Below, piece after piece: positions 1 to 7,365 of a stretch of 11,180 nucleotides of DNA. The stretch is from Bacteroidaceae bacterium (GTDB lineage Bacteria > Bacteroidota > Bacteroidia > Bacteroidales > Bacteroidaceae). The DNA lies in contig JAGBYN010000061.1 in assembly GCA_017628775.1 (NCBI GenBank), forward strand, positions 1 to 11,180, given 5' to 3'. A model generated the notes under the pieces. The model was not told the DNA's origin. It did not search any database and worked only from the letters and a program-made list of their open reading frames with translations. The translations under genes were made by a program, and so were the position numbers. Within the stretch, counting starts at the first letter, position 1. The number at the start of each line of letters is the position of its first letter.

Positions 1-87
1 ACGAGAAGTTCCAGGAAGACCACTTTCTTTGTGTTCAGTGCATTCGAGAATCACTTGAACGCGGTTACCTTTTGCTTTCTTTGCCAT
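1..87 (-). CDS. rpmG: 50S ribosomal protein L33, 3' part missing (partial)
   Basis: Structural protein of the large ribosomal subunit. The start codon is the ATG at 85-87 on the minus strand, and 29 codons are visible before the window edge. The visible N-terminus begins [20 protein letters not shown], the basic start followed by the V-x-V-x-L-E-C-T strand typical of L33; the family is usually 50-62 residues, so roughly half is missing. It lies 12 bases downstream of rpmB, in the same orientation, with no promoter between them, so both should be made from one transcript. From general knowledge of Bacteroidetes, this pair is often followed by a short DUF4295 protein and ftsY; those would lie outside the window. 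Confidence 0.93.
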   Translation of the reverse strand, partial: MAKKAKGNRVQVILECTEHKESGLPGTSR

Positions 88-99
88 AGTTATTTAATC

Positions 100-360
100 T
101 TAGCCGATTACTTTAATTTCTTTCCAATTGCAATATCCCTTAGCTACTGCGCTATTGAGCGCTGCATCAAGGCCTACTTTGTTAATAAGGCGGAGACCTG
201 CTGCTGAAATCTTAAGTGAAATCCAACAGTCTTGTTCTACATAGTAGAATTTCTTTGAAAACAAGTTAACGTCAAAAGTTCGCTTAGTACGACGCTTTGA
301 GTGGCTAACGTTGTTGCCGATCATGGCTTTTTTTCCAGTAATTTGACAAATTTTAGACAT
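100..360 (-). CDS. rpmB: 50S ribosomal protein L28
   Basis: Large-subunit ribosomal protein of 86 residues, the usual length for bacterial L28 forms without extra domains. It opens [20 protein letters not shown] followed by the basic stretch SKRRTKRTF (residues 21-29), the classic L28 start in which the N-terminal glycine/lysine loop binds 23S rRNA. The C-terminal half has the usual tryptophan/isoleucine core ([18 protein letters not shown]). It is the first gene of a short rpmB-rpmG operon. A well-formed Bacteroidetes promoter (413-444) lies upstream and implies an untranslated leader of roughly 45 bases. Confidence 0.96.
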   Translation of the reverse strand: MSKICQITGKKAMIGNNVSHSKRRTKRTFDVNLFSKKFYYVEQDCWISLKISAAGLRLINKVGLDAALNSAVAKGYCNWKEIKVIG

Positions 361-412
361 TGCTATCTTTTCTCTTTTAGGTTTCTTTTTGGTATTCTCT
401 CAATACGAGGTG

Positions 413-444
413 CAAAATTAAAAGTTTATTTCCTAACAAACAAA
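413..444 (-). promoter_or_regulatory. Bacteroidetes-type promoter of rpmB-rpmG
   Basis: On the minus strand TTTG (441-444) is followed after 20 bases by TAATTTTG (413-420). This fits the Bacteroidetes primary sigma factor consensus TTTG-N19-21-TAnnTTTG. It sits about 52 bases before the rpmB start and about 60 bases after the cinA stop, so the ribosomal genes probably have their own promoter and do not rely on read-through from map-tsaD-cinA. Confidence 0.75.
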
Positions 445-502
445 TGTTTTAACTGTTTTTTGCTGTTAAAAAGCATAATAAATGTAATAAACTTCTTATT
501 TG

Positions 503-1033
503 TTATTGATATTCTTCAATTTTCTCTTCTTTTGGACAATTTTCTTTTAGGAAATCGTGTAGCATGTGTATTGCTATGGATGTGGCCGATGCTAAGTTTT
601 TGTCGCGTCCGTTGTCTTCTTCAATCTTGCGTGTAATGATGTTTTCTTTATTGCCAACAGCGATCCAAATGGTGCCAACTAAAACGCCACTTCGTCCACC
701 ATCCGGGCCTCCGGGACCTGCGAATCCGCTTATTGCCAAAGCATAGTCTGTGCAGAAGAGTTCGTTGGCACCAATAACCATTTGCTTGACAACTTCTTCG
801 CATACGGCAGTGTTTTCCTGAATGATACAGGCATCTACGTTGAGTAGATTTTGTTTTACTTCATCTGCATAACAGATGAGTCCACCTTTGAAATAATCAG
901 AACTGCCTGGTACTGCTGTTATTGCAGCAGAGATGCGTCCTGCTGTACAACTTTCAGCTGTTGAAAGTGTTTTGCCACAGCTCCACATGATTTCGTTGAT
1001 ATCTTTTGATGTGAGTTTGAGGTCTAATTCCAT
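503..1033 (-). CDS. CinA C-terminal-domain / PncC family nicotinamide-nucleotide amidohydrolase
   Basis: A 176-residue stand-alone version of the CinA C-terminal domain. The family (PncC) deamidates nicotinamide mononucleotide to nicotinate mononucleotide in the pyridine-nucleotide salvage cycle; some members are linked to competence or DNA damage. Visible family motifs are STAESCTAGRISAAIT (residues 24-39), PGSSDYFKGGLICYADEVK (42-60), with the conserved serine and lysine region, and ISGFAGPGGPDGG (101-113). The N-terminal molybdopterin-binding-like domain of full-length CinA is absent. The ATG at 1033 was chosen because a longer reading would overlap the end of tsaD, while this start leaves a 23-base gap and begins at the expected distance before the first motif. 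It is the last gene of the map-tsaD-cinA operon. Family assignment is firm; amidase activity is inferred from the family. Confidence 0.9.
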   Translation of the reverse strand: MELDLKLTSKDINEIMWSCGKTLSTAESCTAGRISAAITAVPGSSDYFKGGLICYADEVKQNLLNVDACIIQENTAVCEEVVKQMVIGANELFCTDYALAISGFAGPGGPDGGRSGVLVGTIWIAVGNKENIITRKIEEDNGRDKNLASATSIAIHMLHDFLKENCPKEEKIEEYQ

Positions 1034-1056
1034 ATTTGTGGGATTTATAAGGGATG

Positions 1057-2076
1057 TTATACGTTTACGCGAGCGAATGCAGGTTTTTCTATGGGGCAAA
1101 AGTCCCCATCAAGGAATTTGTAATAGCCGTTTATAGCAATCATGCCAGCGTTGTCCGTGGTGTAGCTAAATTTGGGAATGTATATATTCCATGTTTTGTT
1201 TTGTCCGCGCATCTTGAATGCTTCGCGCAGTGCAGTATTGGCTGAGACACCTCCAGAAAGAGCAACGTGGTTTATTCCTGTTTCTTTAACTGCTTGTTGT
1301 AGTTTTTTTATGAGTATGTCAACGATGGTTTTTTCGAGTGATGCTGCGAGGTCTTCTTTATTGTTTTCAATAAAGTTTATGTCCTCCTTTATTTTGTCGC
1401 GCAAGAAGTAGAGAAAACTTGTTTTGAGTCCGCTAAAGCTGTAATTCAAACCAGGAATGTTGGGTTTGCTGAATTGGAAAGCTTTTGGGTTTCCTTGTCG
1501 TGCTAAGCGGTCAATTATGGGACCACCTGGGTATCCTAATCCCATGACTTTTGAACATTTATCAATGGCCTCACCTGCTGCATCATCAATGGTTTGCCCC
1601 AGTATTTGCATTTTATTGTAGGCCTCAACTTTTACAATTTGACTATTTCCGCCACTTACAAGCAAACATAGGAAGGGGTAGGGTGGAGGTGTGTGAGGTT
1701 CGCCTTTTTCTTTGATGAAGTGGGCTAAGATATGCCCGTGTAAGTGATTAGCTTCAATCAGTGGAATTCCTAAACTAATCGCTAATCCTTTGGCGAAACT
1801 TACGCCTACGAGTAATGATCCCATTAATCCTGGACCTAATGTTACGGCAATGGCTGAAAGATCTTCTTTTTTCACATTTGCTTTTTTTAGTGCCTGGTCA
1901 ACAACGGGCACTATATTTTGCTGATGTGCTCTTGATGCTAATTCAGGAACAACCCCTCCGTATGCTTCGTGTATGGCTTGGCTCGCCGTGACGTTGCTCA
2001 GGAGTACTCCGTCTTTGATGATGGCAGCCGAGGTGTCGTCGCATGATGATTCTATGCCAAGTATAATGATACTCAT
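1057..2076 (-). CDS. tsaD: tRNA N6-threonylcarbamoyladenosine (t6A37) transferase TsaD
   Basis: Transfers the threonylcarbamoyl group from threonylcarbamoyl-AMP to adenosine 37 of ANN-decoding tRNAs, working in the cytoplasm with TsaB and TsaE. The protein is 339 residues, the normal length. It shows the ASKHA nucleotide-binding start (GIESSCDDTSAAI, residues 7-19), the GGVVPELASRAHQ motif (40-52), the metal-binding HLHGH motif with H111 and H115, the LLVSGGNS loop (138-145), LSGGVSANTALR (273-284) and YTTDNAGMIA with D308, the third metal ligand. All key residues are intact. It lies 20 bases after map and 23 bases before cinA, with no promoter between, so it is the middle gene of the operon. 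It is essential in most bacteria. Confidence 0.97.
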   Translation of the reverse strand: MSIIILGIESSCDDTSAAIIKDGVLLSNVTASQAIHEAYGGVVPELASRAHQQNIVPVVDQALKKANVKKEDLSAIAVTLGPGLMGSLLVGVSFAKGLAISLGIPLIEANHLHGHILAHFIKEKGEPHTPPPYPFLCLLVSGGNSQIVKVEAYNKMQILGQTIDDAAGEAIDKCSKVMGLGYPGGPIIDRLARQGNPKAFQFSKPNIPGLNYSFSGLKTSFLYFLRDKIKEDINFIENNKEDLAASLEKTIVDILIKKLQQAVKETGINHVALSGGVSANTALREAFKMRGQNKTWNIYIPKFSYTTDNAGMIAINGYYKFLDGDFCPIEKPAFARVNV

Positions 2077-2096
2077 GTGTGATTTTCTTTTTGAAT

Positions 2097-2954
2097 TTAG
2101 TGTGTTAGGATTTCTAATCCATTTTCAGTCATGAGGAAGGTGTGCTCCCATTGTGCTGAGGGTTTTTCGTCTTCGGTCACAACTGTCCATCCGTCTTCTT
2201 CGTCAACAAACACCTCGTAGGTCCCCATGTTTATCATTGGTTCAATGGTGAATACCATGCCTGGCACTAAGAGCATGCCTTTTTGACGCGTGTTGTAATG
2301 GTCTACCTCGGGCTCTTCATGGAAGGCTAATCCAGTGCCATGTCCAGCAAGGTCACGTACGACTGAGTAACCGTTCTTATGGGCATGTTTTTCAATGGCT
2401 TTTCCGATTTCACCCACATAGCCCCATGGCTTTGCATTTGTCATGCCTATTTCAAGACATTCTTTAGCTACGCGCACGAGCTTTTCGCATTCGGGCGATG
2501 TTTTGCCGATGATGAACATACGACTGGCGTCGGCGTAATAGCCTTTGTAGATCGTGGTGATATCAACGTTAACGATGTCGCCTTCCCAAAATTCTTCCTC
2601 GTCTGATGGTATGCCGTGGCATACCACTTCATTGATGCTGATGCAACAGCTCTTGGGGAATCCCTCATAACCCAAGCATGCGGGGGTGGCTCCTTGAGCA
2701 ATGATAAAGTCGTGAATGAGTTGGTCAAGTTCGCCTGTGGTCATGCCTGCTTTGATTTCGCGTTGCGCGAGGTCAAGGGCTGCTGTGTTTATTCGTCCAG
2801 CTTGGCGTATGCCCTCTATTTGTTCGGGTGTTTTTATGAGGTTGCGTGTAGGCACGAGTGCGCCTTTGCTCTGAAAATCAAGTATGCGTTTGTCAAGTTC
2901 GGTCATGGGTTCTCCGTTGGGAACAATCCATCTGTTTTTGTGTTTCTTTGCCAT
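2097..2954 (-). CDS. map: Type I methionine aminopeptidase
   Basis: Removes the initiator methionine from new proteins when the second residue is small. The protein is 285 residues from the ATG at 2954. The five metal ligands are all present at E. coli-like spacing: D131 (VNVDITT), D142 (YADASRMF), H205 (GHGTG), E238 (FTIEPM) and E270 (QWEHTF); the active-site histidine is H113 (VCHGIPS). About 35 residues precede the usual IKTPEQIEGIR start, a basic N-terminal extension. A TTG codon at 2981 would give nine more residues, but it overlaps the -7 promoter box at 2971-2978, so that start is unlikely. First gene of map-tsaD-cinA. Confidence 0.96.
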   Translation of the reverse strand: MAKKHKNRWIVPNGEPMTELDKRILDFQSKGALVPTRNLIKTPEQIEGIRQAGRINTAALDLAQREIKAGMTTGELDQLIHDFIIAQGATPACLGYEGFPKSCCISINEVVCHGIPSDEEEFWEGDIVNVDITTIYKGYYADASRMFIIGKTSPECEKLVRVAKECLEIGMTNAKPWGYVGEIGKAIEKHAHKNGYSVVRDLAGHGTGLAFHEEPEVDHYNTRQKGMLLVPGMVFTIEPMINMGTYEVFVDEEDGWTVVTEDEKPSAQWEHTFLMTENGLEILTH

Positions 2955-2970
2955 AAACTTAAATTTTACG

Positions 2971-2978
2971 CAAAGGTA
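2971..2978 (-). promoter_or_regulatory. -7 promoter box upstream of map-tsaD-cinA
   Basis: TACCTTTG on the minus strand matches the Bacteroidetes TAnnTTTG -7 element and ends 17 bases before the map ATG. The same 8-mer is used in the pgm promoter. No TTTG is found at the ideal 19-21 base spacing; the nearest upstream TTTG is only 12 bases away, so the -33 part is weak or absent. Transcription would begin about 10 bases before the map start codon, a very short leader. Confidence 0.5.
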
Positions 2979-3070
2979 CAATTTTTATTGCAAAGTGTGT
3001 GAGCCGTAGTTCTAAAATCAGGTTGATTAATTATTTTTTAACTTACGTAGCCATGTGTTGAAATATAATT

Positions 3071-3751
3071 TTACTCAGCCTGGTGTGTGTAGGTCCATAT
3101 TGTCATGTTTGTATTGGCTTTTGCGTATGTGCTTAAGGCATGGCTTGAGTAGCTGAGCACGTCTTCAAGTGTGGCTTGATGTCCATCATAGCAATTAATC
3201 AGGAGCAGGATGCGCTTTGTTTGTGGCGTGATCATTGTGCGTGTGCTGTCGCTTGTAGGTGTGGCTATTCCACCTTGTGTGTCGCGATACACGGGTAGGT
3301 GCTCAATATTGAGTGTGCCTCTTCCGATGCCTTCATAGGGTTCACCTGCTGTGCCGATGCTTAGGGTTAACACTTGTCCTGAAATCTTGTCGGCATCGAG
3401 CATGGCTGTTGAATAGCCGCAATAAAGCGAGATAAGGTTTCCAAGGTCAACTAATTGGTCGATGCTGTAGAGCTGCTTTCCTTGTAGGATTCGTCGTACC
3501 AATTGTTCGCATGCTGGTCGGTATCGGCTGGGGTCTTTTCCTGCTTTTTTGTAAGCTTCTCGTGTGGTTGCTATTCCGCTTTGTTCTTTAATGCTTTCCG
3601 TAGTGTAGTTGGTACGCAGTTTTTCAGCTATGCGCTCTATTTCAGTCCAAAGTTCGGGTGTAGTTGGGGTGTTGGTAACCTCGGCTATGATTGCTCCGCC
3701 TATGAATTTAGGGCATATTTTGTGAAATTCTGGAGATACGTTGATTTGCAT
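3071..3751 (-). CDS. Free-standing B3/B4 (PheRS beta-type) tRNA-editing-like domain protein
   Basis: A 226-residue protein that consists essentially of a B3/B4 domain, the module that in phenylalanyl-tRNA synthetase beta clears mischarged Tyr-tRNA(Phe). Recognisable features are TREAYKKAGKDPSRYRPACE (residues 63-82), RRILQGKQLYSIDQLVDLGN (85-104) and a YSTAMLDADKISG segment (113-125), the characteristic alpha/beta core of stand-alone members. There is no synthetase catalytic or anticodon-binding domain. The physiological substrate of such stand-alone proteins is not established; trans-editing or deacylation is plausible by homology but not shown. It is the last gene of a three-gene set and begins 11 bases after the 63-residue protein gene. 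The domain call is confident, the function is not. Confidence 0.8.
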   Translation of the reverse strand: MQINVSPEFHKICPKFIGGAIIAEVTNTPTTPELWTEIERIAEKLRTNYTTESIKEQSGIATTREAYKKAGKDPSRYRPACEQLVRRILQGKQLYSIDQLVDLGNLISLYCGYSTAMLDADKISGQVLTLSIGTAGEPYEGIGRGTLNIEHLPVYRDTQGGIATPTSDSTRTMITPQTKRILLLINCYDGHQATLEDVLSYSSHALSTYAKANTNMTIWTYTHQAE

Positions 3752-3762
3752 GAGTTGTTTGT

Positions 3763-3954
3763 TTATTTTAGGTGCTCTTTGAATTCGGCAAGTATTGTTT
3801 GCTTTTCTTCAGCAGAAGCGTTGGTGAGGCGCTCGTTAAGGTGTTGCTCAAATGCTTTTAGCGCAATGGTGCGCATGGCTGCTTTTCCAGCTCTGACGCC
3901 GCTTTGGTAGGAGTTTGATGTGAGTGGAGAACGATTGAAGTTGCCGTCTGCCAT
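3763..3954 (-). CDS. Small conserved-looking protein of unknown function (63 aa)
   Basis: Short protein starting MADGNFNRSPLTSNSYQSG. The first 20 residues are polar and glycine/asparagine-rich. The remainder (RAGKAAMRTIALKAFEQHL, then a charged helix ending in AEFKEHLK) looks helical. There is no signal peptide or membrane segment. I have an impression of similar short MADG-x-FNRS proteins in other Bacteroidales but cannot verify it here. The ATG at 3954 is preferred over an upstream GTG at 3993 because the GTG lies only one base after the preceding gene's stop and would add an unlike MAGIFLAPKKESI tail. It sits 40 bases after the exported protein gene and 11 bases before the B3/B4 gene, in the same direction, suggesting co-transcription. 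Function unknown. Confidence 0.7.
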   Translation of the reverse strand: MADGNFNRSPLTSNSYQSGVRAGKAAMRTIALKAFEQHLNERLTNASAEEKQTILAEFKEHLK

Positions 3955-3994
3955 AATGCTTTCTTTTTTAGGGGCGAGAAAAATCCCTGCCACG

Positions 3995-4921
3995 TTATTC
4001 TTTTTTGATGTATAACTTATTGTTGTCGAAGTCGAAAATCACTTCCTTCTTTTCAAAGAATTTTATGCCGAAGCAACCATCGGTTGTGAATTTGGGAAGA
4101 AACTTTGTGATGGCAACAACGGGGTCGTCTATAGAAATGTTGCCCATATTTAGCGTTTCAGGCAAGAAAGCTTGAGCAATCAGGTTGCCCTTCTTGTCGT
4201 ATCCTTTTTGCATTTCAATGTTTGTTTGTGAGTTTAGGAAGTCTTGTACGGCTTTGCTTTGATTGAAGAGAAATAACAATGAGGCATTGCCTAAATCAAG
4301 GTTGAAATTGCCTTTTAAGGTCGCGTCGTATTTAGGGTGTTTAAAATTGAGTTCTGAGGTAATGGCGGGGATGTTGAGGTATGTGTTGGTGTTGATGTTG
4401 AATGTATCCCATTTTGTTTTTGGGGCGTCGCATGAAGCAAGTACGTGAATTGCATTGTTGCGTAAATCTAGATTAATGCAACGCTTGCCTTTTGCGTGAT
4501 AAATTTTTTGGATGGGAAGTGCCACTTCATAGGTTTGATGAAAATCCGCTAATAAAAACAATTCACCCTTAAATATAACGCTTGGGTTGATCTGCAATTC
4601 AACTTGTGCCCGATGAGAAATGCGATACTTCGTTCCGCCCAAATTCATTATTTGCTTTGTGCATGGCGTAAGCTCAAGGTTTAGGTGATTAAGGTAGTTG
4701 AATGCAAATGCTGAATCAATAAGCATAGCATGTATCCCAGATTCAAGTAGTGCTTCAGCTTTTGTCTGTTCGTTAAAGACTATTGGGAGGGTGTAATGCC
4801 CAGTTGCTTGCTTTGTGAGTTTAAATGTAGCCTTTTCATAAATCTCGTTTTGTGCGCTTAATTCTGATTTGCACAATGCTGTAATGATAAGTAACGCTAT
4901 GAATAACTGTATTTTCTTCAT
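3995..4921 (-). CDS. Exported retropepsin-like (clan AA) protein with altered catalytic motifs
   Basis: A 308-residue protein with a signal peptide: MKK start, hydrophobic core (residues 5-16) and likely signal peptidase I cleavage after LSA (21-23), so it should be periplasmic or cell-surface. The mature part resembles the double-lobed aspartyl protease-like proteins of Bacteroidetes. Lobe 1 has the strand YTLPIVFNEQTKAEALLESG (43-62). Lobe 2 has FNLDLGNAS (206-214) and ends in DGCFGIKFFEKKEVIFDFDN (281-300), the usual DG-x-LG-x-DFL...VxIDY-like close. In active enzymes each lobe carries D-T/S-G; here these positions read E60-S-G and D209-L-G, so proteolytic activity is doubtful and a binding or scaffold role is possible. 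It heads a three-gene set under the promoter at 4980-5011. Fold assignment is by pattern only. Confidence 0.65.
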   Translation of the reverse strand: MKKIQLFIALLIITALCKSELSAQNEIYEKATFKLTKQATGHYTLPIVFNEQTKAEALLESGIHAMLIDSAFAFNYLNHLNLELTPCTKQIMNLGGTKYRISHRAQVELQINPSVIFKGELFLLADFHQTYEVALPIQKIYHAKGKRCINLDLRNNAIHVLASCDAPKTKWDTFNINTNTYLNIPAITSELNFKHPKYDATLKGNFNLDLGNASLLFLFNQSKAVQDFLNSQTNIEMQKGYDKKGNLIAQAFLPETLNMGNISIDDPVVAITKFLPKFTTDGCFGIKFFEKKEVIFDFDNNKLYIKKE

Positions 4922-4979
4922 GTTTTACAGACGTTTGTGGGGAGGGTGCATTGTTTTCCGAGGATGAGAAAATTGTACG

Positions 4980-5011
4980 CAAAGTACGTATTTTGTTTTG
5001 ATATTGACAAA
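4980..5011 (-). promoter_or_regulatory. Probable promoter of the exported protein / small protein / B3/B4 gene set
   Basis: On the minus strand TTTG (5008-5011) is followed after 20 bases by GTACTTTG (4980-4987). The -7 element departs from TAnnTTTG by having one base fewer between TA and TTTG; spacing and the TTTG cores fit. It lies about 58 bases before the ATG at 4921 and downstream of the relA terminator, where a new promoter is expected. Confidence 0.55.
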
Positions 5012-5090
5012 CGTTTTTATAATAAACACGAATTCGCTAACTTTTATGTCCAATAATTTATTAGTAGTTATAATTTTTGTTCCTCAAAAG

Positions 5091-5128
5091 ATATCCGCAT
5101 CACCATTAATAAAAGGAGATGCGGATAT
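5091..5128 (-). terminator. Hairpin terminator after relA
   Basis: A perfect 11-base inverted repeat, ATATCCGCATC (5091-5101) and GATGCGGATAT (5118-5128), with a 16-base loop. In the direction of relA transcription the stem is followed by CTTTTG, a short U-tract. It begins 28 bases after the relA stop codon. This is the strongest terminator candidate in the window and separates the pgm/nudC/relA block from the following operon. Confidence 0.72.
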
Positions 5129-5155
5129 GATAGACCTGTTATATGTTTAACGGAT

Positions 5156-7333
5156 TTAGGTGCGACTCACGGCCTTGACGCCCTTTACGGTGCGTAGCTT
5201 TTTTATGAGTTGATTAAGTACGACGGTGTCTCGTACCATAACGGTGAGGATGCCAGAAAAGAGTCCGTCGTCGGTAGAACTAATACTGATAGATCGTAGC
5301 ATGATTTGCTGTTCTTTCGAGATAATGCTGGTTATGTTATTTACAATACCAAGGTCATCGTGTCCAACGACGTGAAGGGTGATTGGATATGTGTTTCCAC
5401 CTTTTCCTGCCCATTGTGCACGAACGATGCGGTAAGGAAAACGTTCTTTAAGTGCTGGCGCATTTGGGCATGTGTTTCTGTGAATTTTGATACCTCCACC
5501 CGAATTGACAAAGCCAAAAACATCATCTCCATAAACTGGAGAGCAACAGTGTGCCATTTGAAAGTCAATACCCTTAAGGTTTTGGTCTATTATAAGTACG
5601 TCGCTCTCTGCTTCTGTGTTGCGTTTCGTATCGGTTTCTTGTACGAGGTTGAATTCTTCGGCGCGTCGTAGGGGCATTGTGCGTTCTAATAGTCCGGCTT
5701 CGCGCTTCGTGAGCTCAATGTAACGTTCAATAACTTCATTGACATCTCGTCGGCCATCGGTGAGCGATTTGTAGAAGTCGCTTGCTTCCTTAAAACCTAG
5801 TTTTTTTATGAGGATGTTAATGACGCTTTCGTCCCATTCAAGTTTTTTATTTTTGAGTTTGCGCTCAAAAAGTTCTCGTGCCATGACGGCTTCTTTGGCT
5901 TGCAAGTCGCGTACGCTTGCTTTAATTTTAGCGCGTGCGTGAGTTGTTGCCGCAAAGGTTAGCCATTCAAGTTTTGGAGTTTGTGCATTTTGTGTGAGTA
6001 CCTCAACTGTGGTTCCGCTTTCAAGAGGTTGGCGTATGGGTACGGCTTTCCCATCAATGCGTCCGCCCACGCAATGGTCGCCTACGCGTGAGTGAATGTG
6101 GTAGGCGAAGTCAAGGAGCGTGGCGCCAGGACTTAGTTTGTAAAGATCGCCTTTCGGTGAGAAAACGTAAACATCCTGTTTACCACTCACGGCTAAGTTG
6201 TCGGTAAGAAGTTGGTCATTCCCCGTTTCAAGGGCTGTTCTTATGTTTGCTAACCATGAATCCATGCCGTTTTCTGATGCCTTGACACCTTTGTATCTCC
6301 AGTGAGCGGCAAGTCCGTGTTCAGCTATCTCATCCATGCGTTCAGTACGTATTTGCACTTCTACCCATTTGTCTTGAGGTCCGCGCACGGTGATGTGTAA
6401 ACTTTCATAACCATTGCTTTTGGGAACCGTGAGCCAGTCGCGTAAGCGTTTTAGGCTACTTTCGTATTTGGCTGTAACCAATGAAAAAACCTTCCAGCAT
6501 TGCTCCTTTTCCTTCTCAAAGGGCGAGTCGAGGATGATGCGGATGGCAAAAAGATCATAAACGCCATGAAAGCCACACCCTTGCTTCTTCATCTTTTGCC
6601 AAATGGAATGAATAGACTTTGTACGCCCTTTGATGTGGTATTTAAGTCCTTCTTCATCAAGGAGTTGCCTTATTGGGGCGATAAATTCATCGATATAGGC
6701 ATCGCGGCTTTCCTTTGTGGCATTGAGGCAGTCCTTGATGTGGTAATAGGCTTCGCTTTCCATGTATTTCAAGGAGAGGTCTTCAAGTTCGCGCTTCAGT
6801 TGATAAAGGCCTAATTTGTGCGCCAGTGGAGCGTAGAGGTATGCTGCTTCACGTGATAGTTTGAGTTGAGCTTCAATGTTTTCCGTATCTTTAGCATAAC
6901 GCATAAGCATCACGCTCTCTGTAATTAGGATGAGAATGATGCGCATATCTCCTGCTTGGTGTACAAAGAGATTTCGGAAGTTTTCTTCCTTAAACATGTC
7001 GCTCCGGAGAAGTAGGGTGGTGATTCCCTTAAAGCGGTCTAAAATTGTGCTTATATTTGCGTTCCATATTGATTTGGCAACTTCTCGCTGACTGTCTGTA
7101 TCAATAATGCAATGCAAGAGGTAAGCTGTAAGTTCTTCGCCCTTTAATCCAATTCTGTCGTGCACCAACTGGATCGTACGAAGAGCCATTTCTATGCGAT
7201 CGTGTTGAAAGGCATTTTTTGTGGGTGCACCTTCCTCAATACATTTACTTATGAAATCGTGTATCTTGGCATATTCATCCTTTTGGGGACGAAGATGGGG
7301 AGACTGACAAATGAATTTAAGTAATGAATACAT
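5156..7333 (-). CDS. relA: RelA/SpoT-family (p)ppGpp synthetase, HD hydrolase domain degenerate
   Basis: Long RSH protein (725 residues) that makes the alarmones ppGpp and pppGpp. The HD region (about 25-150) has lost key residues: the usual LLHD reads LLHC (H74-C75) and the later LADRLHNMR segment reads LITESVMLMR (136-145), so hydrolysis is probably absent. The synthetase domain (about 225-345) looks intact: GRTKSIHSIWQKM (R237, K239), YDLFAIRIIL (D260), NGYESLH (Y309) and VEVQIRTERMDEIAEHG (E325). The synthetase switch motif reads RLRD (296-299). Then follow TGS (about 387-447), a helical region, a Cys/His zinc-finger-like segment HCCSPVYGDDVFGFV (595-609) and a C-terminal ACT domain (about 649-725). 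It starts 32 bases after nudC, with no visible promoter in the gap, and is followed by a terminator. Likely the RelA-type paralogue, with a bifunctional enzyme elsewhere in the genome. Confidence 0.93.
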   Translation of the reverse strand: MYSLLKFICQSPHLRPQKDEYAKIHDFISKCIEEGAPTKNAFQHDRIEMALRTIQLVHDRIGLKGEELTAYLLHCIIDTDSQREVAKSIWNANISTILDRFKGITTLLLRSDMFKEENFRNLFVHQAGDMRIILILITESVMLMRYAKDTENIEAQLKLSREAAYLYAPLAHKLGLYQLKRELEDLSLKYMESEAYYHIKDCLNATKESRDAYIDEFIAPIRQLLDEEGLKYHIKGRTKSIHSIWQKMKKQGCGFHGVYDLFAIRIILDSPFEKEKEQCWKVFSLVTAKYESSLKRLRDWLTVPKSNGYESLHITVRGPQDKWVEVQIRTERMDEIAEHGLAAHWRYKGVKASENGMDSWLANIRTALETGNDQLLTDNLAVSGKQDVYVFSPKGDLYKLSPGATLLDFAYHIHSRVGDHCVGGRIDGKAVPIRQPLESGTTVEVLTQNAQTPKLEWLTFAATTHARAKIKASVRDLQAKEAVMARELFERKLKNKKLEWDESVINILIKKLGFKEASDFYKSLTDGRRDVNEVIERYIELTKREAGLLERTMPLRRAEEFNLVQETDTKRNTEAESDVLIIDQNLKGIDFQMAHCCSPVYGDDVFGFVNSGGGIKIHRNTCPNAPALKERFPYRIVRAQWAGKGGNTYPITLHVVGHDDLGIVNNITSIISKEQQIMLRSISISSTDDGLFSGILTVMVRDTVVLNQLIKKLRTVKGVKAVSRT

Positions 7334-7365
7334 GGATTAAATAGGTTTTAATAGCTAAAATAAAT

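Noticed and set aside
447..471. Inverted repeat TTTTAAC / GTTAAAA after cinA
   Set aside because: Seven pairs, nearly all A-T, with an 11-base loop; too weak to call a terminator, though it is in the right place.
301..636. Plus-strand open frame across rpmB promoter and cinA end
   Set aside because: It crosses a good promoter and two minus-strand genes; the protein is an unlikely Phe/Leu/Cys-rich mix.
2616..3002. Plus-strand open frame of 128 codons opposite map
   Set aside because: Antisense shadow of a fully conserved methionine aminopeptidase gene.
3503..3910. Plus-strand open frame opposite the B3/B4 and 63-residue genes
   Set aside because: Phe/Cys/Ser-rich translation typical of antisense reading; spans two genes.
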